Below are positions 56,437 through 64,000 of a DNA stretch of 64,000 bases, piece after piece (position 1 is the first letter of the stretch; the number at the start of each line of letters is the position of its first letter). The translations under genes and the position numbers were made by a program. Source of the stretch: Piezodorus guildinii (lineage: Eukaryota; Arthropoda; Insecta; Hemiptera; Pentatomidae); contig CM041294.1 of assembly GCA_023052935.1 (NCBI GenBank), forward strand, positions 39,331,236 through 39,395,235, given 5' to 3'. The notes beneath the pieces are model-generated. The model was not told the origin of the DNA, did no database searches, and worked only from the letters and a program-made list of their open reading frames with translations.

Positions 56437-57292
56437 ATTCTCAACGTTCAAGTAATTATATCCAATAATTTAAAATAATTTTCCAATGACATTTTGCGGA
56501 CTCCTTGGAAATCGTCTGCGAACCCCGAGGGATCCACGTTCATAAGTGTAAACTACCCTTGTTCTGAAAATAGAGATGTAAGCAAATAAAAAATACTAAT
56601 ATATATATGGCCAAACAAAGTAGGAGCAATAAAGGAGATATATTAATCAATGAACTATCACACCCTTCGACAAACAGTCTACATCCGTGCTGCAATTCGT
56701 TTCGCTCTGTGTCCATAGAGAATGGACCCCAGCTGTACAGAATAGTCACAACGCAACAAAATGGAAAGCCATGCCCTACCGATGTTATCCAAAGACATCA
56801 GTTGCACCATCAATCACTCCACCATAATAAAGAATTCCCTGATATTGATCACCTCACGAATTGGATAATATCCAAGTATGGAATATCATGGAGGCACTGG
56901 GGAGCTTCAAGGGAACTTGCCTCCCTCACCCCCGGTATTAATATCCGCATCCTATCTAATGAAAATTCATGATCTGTTTATTAAAGGAGCTTCCGGTCTG
57001 GTATAGATGTTGGTTGTGGATTTAAATATCACAAGATTCATAAAGGACTTCCCTTCCATTAATCACCAGCGGAATGAATGCGACTACCGGTACATTTGTG
57101 TTTAATTGGTCTGCGGAGGGTATTGTTAATATTTATTAATCGAAAACAGTACTAAAGAAAAAATATAATTGTGAAGAATATAAAATAATATCGTGAAAAG
57201 ATAAAAAAAAAACCACATTAATTTATTAGGCAAAAAAATTTGATTGATTGCCTGTAGTACCTCTTAAGAGTATAAGAGTACTTTTTAATTAG
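56437..57292. other. Unassigned stretch with an open frame
   Basis: The plus strand is open from 56607 to 56972 (121 codons; SNKGDILINELSHPSTNSLH ... NGPQLYRIVTTQQNGKP), and the minus strand is also open from 56749. Composition is nearer coding than the flanks, but I recognise no family and see no splice pair. Confidence 0.3.
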
Positions 57293-57573
57293 GGGTTACC
57301 TGTAGTGTGGTAGGTAGCATAACAGCTTCTTAAGCCAAAGGTCCGGGGTTCAAACCTGCGTGTGGCCCTAGGATTTTTTAATGGGAGTAAAAATCATTAG
57401 TTATACCGTCCTTCGGAGGGGACGTTAAAAGGTGGTCCCGAGCCTGTACGATGTCAGGTACTCGTTAAAGATCCCTATTCTAATTAAACCCAGATAGGCA
57501 AAATTTAGGAATCTCACTGTAGTATCGCCCGATTAGCCACAGCAGCATAAAGGCACATTAAATAAATAAACAT
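57293..57573 (+). repeat. tRNA-derived SINE, family S1 (full length)
   Basis: Head with 'gtgtggtaggtagcataaca' (A-box region) and B box GGGGTTCAAACCTG (57345-57358). The body has 'ccttcggaggggacgttaaa' and 'ggtactcgttaaagatccct'. The tail is 'cccgattagccac ... taaataaataaaca'. This is the best copy of the family in the window. Confidence 0.8.
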
Positions 57574-58551
57574 ACTTTTTAATTTTAAATGAGATACGAA
57601 CACCTAGGGTGATCTAACAGTTTTCTTATCTCCACGTACACTTACCGAGTGTTTCGATAGGATGCGGAACAACAATGGAAACAAAGATCCAGGTTCTGGC
57701 TTGAATCATATATGTGCGATATGACGAATCATATTCTTAAAGTTGTTTACTTAAACGTCAATCTTATATTACTATAGTATAAATGTAATTTCGTGGTTCA
57801 GTAAAAAGCGAAAGACATTTTAGAACTGGGACTTTGAAATCTTGAATACAGAGCTTTTCGGTATTAAATTTTTAGAATGAAAAAATGCTCGGGAACTAAA
57901 AACAAGTGTTACAAGCCATGTTTAATTTTTTGATTGAGTATATATCTTATGCAGAGTGGTATTCATAGGTTAACTCTTTTCACTGATTTGCTGTGTAAAC
58001 TCTTGTAAACGCGATAAGGAGGCGGCTGAGAACACGCAAAACCGCCAAGTTCAGCCACGATATTTACAGTGGCGGCCTGGACTGAAACGCCCATGACCCC
58101 GATCAACAGCAGATATATTATAATGAACAATTATCTGCCTATTGAATTATTAATATGCCTATTAATCTGTAAATTTTAAATCATTTAAAAAAATAATTTC
58201 TTAATGAAAAACCCAATCACAGCAGTTACTTTTTGCAAACTTCTAGGAAACCACCTACGTGGAAGCACTGATTTAGAGCGCCTAACTGATTCTTGAAGAA
58301 GAAAAACAAAACTGCTAGATTGCATGTTAGACACAGGCCAATCGATGGTAAATTAGTACAGGTTTTTAATACTGGAATGTTGAAGATACAGTAATTGCCA
58401 GCTCGTTTGCTTAGCTGCCATCATTTCCAACTAGAGAAAATTAATCTAACATGCATTTGAATGAACAAATTTCAATAAGACTAAAACAAATGCTTAACAA
58501 TATACAAATAATAATATTAATTAACGCATATTAATATAATTTTCGCTTTTT
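57574..58551. other. AT-rich non-coding stretch
   Basis: A GC-richer patch at 58015-58110 ('aggcggctgagaacacgcaa') has no clear frame. Otherwise nothing was recognised. Confidence 0.4.
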
Positions 58552-58617
58552 TACTTCCACTTACGTACATGTGAAATGCCAAGTAAGTGGAAGTATTATA
58601 ATTGTAAAAAAAAAAAA
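58552..58617 (+). repeat. PAL900 copy O, tip (left part, split by copy G)
   Basis: TACTTCCACTTAC and TAAGTGGAAGTA form the two arms of the tip palindrome, with 12 matching bases (both changed T to C or A to G together). 'ttataattgtaaaa' follows. The copy resumes at 59188. Confidence 0.6.
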
Positions 58618-59187
58618 TCTGGTGCGCGCAACACACTACTTTCACTAACCTCCGTTGTTAGAATCAATTCAACAATTTTCAAATACATTTAGAGAGAAAA
58701 ATAAATTGTTAAAGAATTAATTAAATTAATTTTCAATAGAAGCATGTGTTTTACTAAATTACATAATTATCGACGATAATCAGTTAGTTTTATCTGATTT
58801 TCATCACTTCCCGATTTTATTTATAAGATTTTTTTTCTAAAATATTTGGCTGTCCAACGGTATATTATACATCTATGCTACTGATCTTAGGTTAAAAAAC
58901 GCAAAAATTGCATATAAAGACATATTTTTTGTCATTTCTCCTTTAGTGGATAACGAATTTTTACTTGTATGCCGAGGTTGTAACATCTCGGGCTGCCTCA
59001 AATATGAAATTTCAGTTTCGTAATATTCATATTTGCGATCGACTTACCACACACAAACACACTTTTTTCGGGACTTGGCCATTTGTACTCTAAAACGTGT
59101 ATTTATGTTGAAAACTGGGATTATAAAATTTTCACGATCGCAATACTTTCCCTCACTAAATGTTTCATTTATAGGTAAGTGAAAGCA
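58618..59187 (-). repeat. PAL900 copy G, inserted in copy O
   Basis: From CTGGTGCGCGCAACACACTA on the left to 'cgatcgcaatactttccctc' and 'ggtaagtgaaagca' on the right, reverse orientation. Part of the body is deleted (570 bp against about 895). AAAAAT on both sides may be the target duplication. Confidence 0.65.
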
Positions 59188-59230
59188 AAAATCGCATTCT
59201 GGGTTTCAACGGAAATAGATACTAACCCTT
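59188..59230 (+). repeat. PAL900 copy O, right remnant
   Basis: 'atcgcattctgggtttcaac' plus 'ggaaataga' corresponds to the PAL900 'ttcgaattccagttttcaac' plus 'ggaaatacac', exactly what should follow the tip at 58552-58617. Confidence 0.5.
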
Positions 59231-59753
59231 TGCTAATCTGCAACCCGAGAGGTATTACTTATTTCATGAATAGAATATAATTTGTGAGAAAAATAAATTA
59301 AGTAAAAATAGCAACTGTAAATAATTAGAAGAAGTTAGGGCAAACCAAAGGACTGCATGTACAATATGTCCAGTGTGGATTATGCTGTGTGAATAGCAAC
59401 TTGGAAGTATTTGGACAGCATTAGCAGAAAATGAACCATTTGTCTCTAGCATAAAATGATTTCAAATAAAACATAGCACTTTAAACATAGATGTAATTTC
59501 TTTATCAAAGACTACATATTGAACTCATCTTCACTTGAACTATTTAATTTCTGATATTCCGTAAAATATGGTTCAGTAACTTAGAAAAAATATCCCGATT
59601 GTTAAGCAAGCTGACTTCGAACTGATTCGAAGACATTAATTTGTCTTCAGAGAGACAAGAGTCAGATTTTTCAGAATTTTGGAGATGAGACATCTTTAAA
59701 GCCCTCATCTCGTAAGATCAAAAACAAATAATCACCAGGCAGACCCGTGAAGC
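59231..59753. other. AT-rich non-coding stretch
   Basis: Nothing was recognised. There is a short open minus frame (59264-59452) without motifs. Confidence 0.45.
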
Positions 59754-59755
59754 TA

Positions 59756-60678
59756 TTGGTTTGTTTCACATGAAATGTCCGTTTTTGTAGTTTCTGAAAT
59801 ACATAAAGGATTTTGCAGGTCTCTGTTGTTTTCTTCCGAATGTTTACGTATTTAAAGTAAACAGTTACTAATCCTCTATCTTTGTATTATAAACATTAGC
59901 TTCCCAATCAATTGCCCACTTTTTAGTATACCTCCAAATATGAACATGGAAACACGCGATTTTCGAGTAATATGTTTGTACGAGTTTAAACTCGGCCATT
60001 TAGCAGCTGAGGCCGCTAGAAATATTTGCAAGGCGTTTGGGAAGAGAGTGTTAATGAACGGACCATTCGCCGTTAGTTTACTAAGTTTTCAGCTGGGATG
60101 GGAAGACGACTTGGAAAACTTGAACCGAGGAAGACCTCAGTCCGTGTTGTCTATCACAGCGATGTCCTCAAACATACAGTAGAAGGAAACCCGCTACCAA
60201 ACAGTTAGAGGACTCTCAGCACAACTAAATGCAAGCGCATCTACCGTTTCCAGACATTTAAAGTGTATTGGGAAAATAAAAAAGCTCGGTACATGGGTAC
60301 CTCATGATCTTACTGAGCGGCATGTTTCAAAACATACCGTGCATAAATTGAAAGAACTGGGCTACGAAGTTCTTCCGTACCCACCATATTTTTCCGACTT
60401 GTCTCCAACAGATTACCACCTATTCAGGAATTTAGACAACTTCGTCAAAGGAAAACTTTTTGAAAATGATGATCAAATGAAAAGTGCGTTTTCAGATTTT
60501 GTTTCACTTCAAAGCTCAAATTTTTACAGTTCGGGAATAAAAAAAGTTGGTGCTACGTTGGGAAAAATGTGTCGAAAAAAAAGGTAAATACTTCGAATAA
60601 AATTATCTTGTTTTCATATCGTATTTTTAATAGAAATCCTTTACCTTGAAAACGGACATTTCATGTGACACAACCCAA
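59756..60678 (+). mobile_element. mariner element, defective (copy 2, 923 bp)
   Basis: Same family as copy 1: ends TTGGTTTGTTTCACATGAAA and a matching right repeat, with TA on both sides (59754-59755, 60679-60680). A deletion of about 345 bp between 'ctgagcggca' and 'tgtttcaaaac' (60322) removes both the first and second catalytic Asp regions, whereas the C-terminus lost in copy 1 is retained. Confidence 0.9.
59940..60587 (+). pseudogene. mariner transposase remnant, core deleted
   Basis: The N-terminal part reads VICLYEFKLGHLAAEAARNI CKAFGKR and then loses frame. After the deletion the C-terminus is open from 60339 to 60587: MHKLKELGYEVLPYPPYFSD, LSPTDYHLFRNLDNFVKGKL, FENDDQMKSAF, GIKKVGATLGKMCRKKR. 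The SPTDYH Asp is the third catalytic residue. With the first two missing, the protein would be inert. Confidence 0.85.
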
Positions 60679-60727
60679 TATATTCGTAAGGCCAAATCTC
60701 AATAAACACCGTTATTGCTCACAGAGT

Positions 60728-60940
60728 TGTTTGTTTATTTATTTAACGCCACTTTATGCTACTATGGCTAATCGGACGATCCAACAGTGGAAGTCCTAAA
60801 TTTTGCCTATCCAGGTTTTATTAGGATAGGGATCTTTAACGAGTACCTCACATAGCACAGGCTCTGGACCACATTTTTATGTCCCCTCCGAAGGACGGCA
60901 TAACTAAGGATTTTTTACTCCCATTAAAAATTCCTAGGAC
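60728..60940 (-). repeat. SINE family S1, 5'-truncated copy
   Basis: The reverse complement runs from 'cctaggaatttttaatggga' through 'ccttcggaggggacataaaa' and 'ggtactcgttaaagatccct' to the tail 'cgattagccatagtagcata' + 'aagtggcgttaaataaataa'. It lacks the tRNA-like head. It lies 50 bp beyond the second mariner. Confidence 0.75.
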
Positions 60941-61779
60941 CTCGCTCAGAGAGTTGTTGCCCCGAGCGTTACGGATTAAGTCCTCAAAGAGTAAGAAAAC
61001 CATTAAAGAACTATCGACCAAATTAATTGTCAACATTCTATCTCCAGTAACTTAGTCCTGAACTTAGTTTAACAAAACTTTAAACATATAGCAATAATTT
61101 TGTAAACTTGAAAAGTCCTTTATTAAAAACGAGAGAAGTTTTACCTGAAGTTAGGGATAGGATATTCATTCCCAATGCAAACCTGCAGAAAAAAAGAGAA
61201 TGTCTGGGCATTGAAGTTATTAGAAGCGTAAATAAGCAGGAATAGAAAAAAAACAGGGTTTCCCACGGGTATGACGATTTATACATATTTTTAAAGCTAT
61301 TCAACGACATATAATTAATATAAATATAAAAGAAAAATATGTGTTATAATGATTATTGAATCATATGCATTTACAATTCATTAAATAGCATTCGCTTGTC
61401 AAGAAATTCTAGATTTAATTGATTTATAAGTCCCTGGTTTGAATAATTTACACGTAAAGAATTGTTTTATTCTTCAGATAACGTACGTTAAGAAAAAAAA
61501 AATTATGATTCTGAGCTACATAAAACTATATGTACAAAGGGCCACACTACACGACGAGAGTAGGTGAAAGTTCTTACTTATATTTTTATAAGAAGGTTTG
61601 ATGTGATGTCGGCGGTAGAGAATTATCATACATTCTCACACACTTTCAACATATTATCAATAAATATGCATTAACCGCATTCTCTATGAAATTTTATCAT
61701 TTTTTTAACTTTTATTATTAACAGAGGATAATTTCTCAAAATGGAATTTATGTGCTAAAAACCGCTGCAAATTATTACA
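60941..61779. other. AT-rich non-coding stretch
   Basis: No gene or element end was recognised. Confidence 0.45.
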
Positions 61780-62393
61780 CAATGGTTTATTATTTTTCTC
61801 AAAAACGGTTCCGACGATTTTGATTAAACTCGCTATATCGATGTAATATTCAATAGGCTTTAATATCAGGTAGGTTTCATTCTGATAAAAACAGTCTGAC
61901 AGGGCTTAAATGCCGATATTTTTAATTTTTTTCTTCTAAAGTACCTTTAATTTTGTTGATTCTATAAAAAAAACCATAATATGTTGTTAGCATTGATAAA
62001 TAACAGCTAAACATGTAAGTCGTACGAATTTGAAAAACAACTAAAGGAGAAAACTGAAAAATAATTTTTTTAATGCAATTTTTCGTATTTTAACATAAGA
62101 GCAGTAATATACATGTATGATATACCGTTGGAAAGCTAAAGATTTTAGAAAAAATATTATCTTATACACAAGCTTTTAAAAGTTAATAAAGAGCGATGAA
62201 AAGCCGATAAATCTGACTGATTATTTAAGATAATAATATAATAGATTTTTTAATAAAACACATGTTTCTATAGAAATTCCATTTAACTAATTATTTAATG
62301 GTTTCACTCATTTTTATCTCTTACTGTATTTGAAAATTCTTTAATCGATTCTAAAAATGGAGGTAAGTGAAAGTCGTGTGTTGCCCGCACCAG
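61780..62393 (+). repeat. PAL900 copy H (5'-truncated)
   Basis: It begins near 'cggttccgacgattttgatt', follows the body with high similarity to copy A ('gtctgacagggcttaaatgc', 'gatataccgttggaaagcta') and ends 'ggaggtaagtgaaagtcgtg' + 'tgttgcccgcaccag' with a T run. Confidence 0.75.
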
Positions 62394-63804
62394 ATTTTTT
62401 TTTCCAGAATGAGCAGTATTTATTTAAATTTTTAGATTAAGTATATTTTAAATATTTTTTATAAATAATAATTGTAAATAAATTAAATTTAAAACTTCGT
62501 GACTCGTTGACTATGTCCTACTGTTGCCAGTATAACAATGCATATTTCATGAGCGGCCAATAAAACTCTAACGATGAGTAGAACAAGGTCAAATACATCC
62601 AGCAACAACCGCTCGCCGCGATAATGTTCGCTTATCTACTTCAAAAGGAAAACGACAGAAGCATGCTGAAAAAAAGTAAATAAATTATGAAAAGAACTAA
62701 CGGGATCTACCAATTCAGTCAACACTCGGGAATGCCCATGGTTTAATTCAACTTGAGTTTACTGATGATCTAGGTCAGAACCTCGTTAATGAGTCGCTAT
62801 CATGAAACAAATCCTCTGTATAGGACGTGTTAACAAAGTTTAAGGTTATTTATTTTAAGAATTGTTCATGTTTTGGTTTATTATTTTCAATAATGAACCT
62901 TTGCAATCAACTACAAAAGATACAAAATTCGCCTCCCCTCCTTCCCCACTCAAAGTTTCAAGATACATAGGCCCGAATAACGAATTAAAAAAAAATCAGT
63001 CTGTCCGCCGTCCGCGACATTACTCCGAAATTACTGGACCAATTTTTTTTTTTTAATTCGCTTCAAAAATAATAGTGCATGCATCGATGATACTAACTAG
63101 ACGGTGATATAAGCTGGATATTTCTGAAATGGCAGCCTATTAAAACTGATTTAATTTAATAAATCAGTTCTTTTTCATGACGGAGAAAAAAATTATTAGT
63201 TTTGTTTAACCGAAAACCGCGAAAAAAAGAAAAGAAAAAAATGTTACTTTATTTTTAAATTTTACCCATGAATACGCCATAACTCAGTTATATTTGAAGA
63301 TAGACAAAAAAATGTATTAAGTATTAGAATCAGTAAAGCGCGATTAACAAAGAAAACATAAAGAAAAAACAAAAACAAAATTGGAATCTTGCCTATAAAT
63401 ACGCTTATATATAACTCCGTTATTTCCGAAGAAAAAGATAAAAAGATTTAGTTTTTTCAACCGAAAAACAGTGAATAATTAGAATTTTAAAAAAACATAG
63501 AAAAAAATTGAATTTTACCCTTGAATACGTCCAGTCCATAACACAGTTATTTTTAAAGTTATAGAAAATGTGTAAACTGAGTTTTAGAATCACATCTCGA
63601 TAATAATAATAAAAAAATAAAAAAAAGAATCATAGAAATTGATCAAGAACTAGCAGAGGTAGAGCATTTTGAAATTAGCAGCGGTAATATTCCATTTTCC
63701 TTTGAATTCTTTGATGCTTTTCATATTACTTAATTGCCTAATATAGTTATTTGATAATAATAAACTATTGTAATAATTTGTGGGTTTTTTTCGTTTGTTT
63801 AAAC
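62394..63804. other. AT-rich stretch with a degenerate ~126-bp tandem
   Basis: 'ttttaccc.tgaatacg' with 'cataac.cagttatttt' recurs at about 63262, 63388 and 63514, a worn three-unit tandem. A 10-bp hairpin (AACTGATTTA/TAAATCAGTT) lies at 63144-63169. The small GC-richer part at 62860-63050 is unassigned. Confidence 0.4.
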
Positions 63805-63935
63805 ACGTTGAGAAATTTAAGTATTTATATTCAATGGTAACAAGAAAAAAGCAAAGTTGCGGGTGAAGGCGGGAATTGCGAAATTAATTAGCTCGCGGCT
63901 TTTACCAAGAAACTTCCAAGATAAATCTATATAAA
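63805..63935 (+). pseudogene. RTE-like LINE scrap
   Basis: A plus frame VEKFKYLYSMVTRKK, and in shifted frame a VKAGIAKLI-like then SRLLPRNFQDKSI-like run, correspond to the RT segment DKFKYLGSMIT ... NSVAKLL at 39380-39510. Too short for more than a broad family call. Confidence 0.5.
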
Positions 63936-64000
63936 CTTAAATTACAATTTATCTTATATTAAATTCTATAACTTTTGTAATCAGAGTTAAACATTTTTTT

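Noticed and set aside
1..64000. CRISPR arrays, operons, bacterial promoters or phage genes
   Set aside because: There are no direct repeats with spacers and no prokaryotic gene packing. SINEs, LINEs and poly(A) tails show a eukaryotic nuclear sequence.

Overview
This window looks like a repeat-rich, AT-rich piece of an arthropod nuclear genome, most likely an insect and possibly hemipteran. The species cannot be fixed from the sequence. The evidence is the repeat content: Jockey, LOA, CR1-like and RTE-like LINEs, a Penelope-like element, mariner, hAT, piggyBac-like and Helitron DNA elements, and several tRNA-derived SINE families. There are no operons and no complete host gene. At most two or three short candidate host exons can be proposed (33948-34200 minus, 9157-9412 minus), both unrecognised.

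Layout. 0.2-0.4 kb holds a LINE scrap. 2.4-8.9 kb is a Russian-doll stack: an old copy of a ~900-bp AT-rich repeat with a palindromic tip (called PAL900 here) is split by a nearly full-length Jockey LINE (2509-6923), a ribozyme-like fragment and a second PAL900 copy. 9-14 kb has a candidate exon, LINE scraps and a SINE with target duplication. 14.1-20 kb has SINEs, a PAL900-in-PAL900 insertion and a CR1-like LINE end. 21.6-22.5 kb is a decayed CR1-like reverse transcriptase. 24.6-27.9 kb is the best preserved gene: a young, 5'-truncated LOA-clade LINE with a 13-bp target duplication and one disabling frameshift. 28-29.7 kb holds an RTE-like LINE remnant and a SINE. 29.8-34.6 kb holds two hairpin repeats, PAL900 copies and a CR1-like LINE end. 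35.3-43.9 kb contains Jockey 3' ends, a Helitron carrying an RTE fragment, and a hAT MITE inside a Jockey 3' UTR. 44.4-45.2 kb is a Penelope-like fragment. 45.3-48.4 kb is the most striking object: a foldback-like inverted repeat whose arms are made of a 21-bp minisatellite and ~111-bp tandem units. 49.9-51.35 kb is a piggyBac-like shell with nested insertions. 52.6-56.4 kb has Jockey scraps, a mariner, a SINE and a TIR element. 57-60.9 kb has SINEs, nested PAL900 copies and a second mariner. 61.8-62.4 kb is another PAL900 copy.

The elements do not form a pathway. The window records serial transposition: autonomous LINEs (Jockey, LOA, CR1-like, RTE-like) could supply reverse transcriptase to the SINEs, and the short DNA elements depend on transposases that are absent here. 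All coding elements seen are broken. All family calls come from reading motifs, since no database search was possible.
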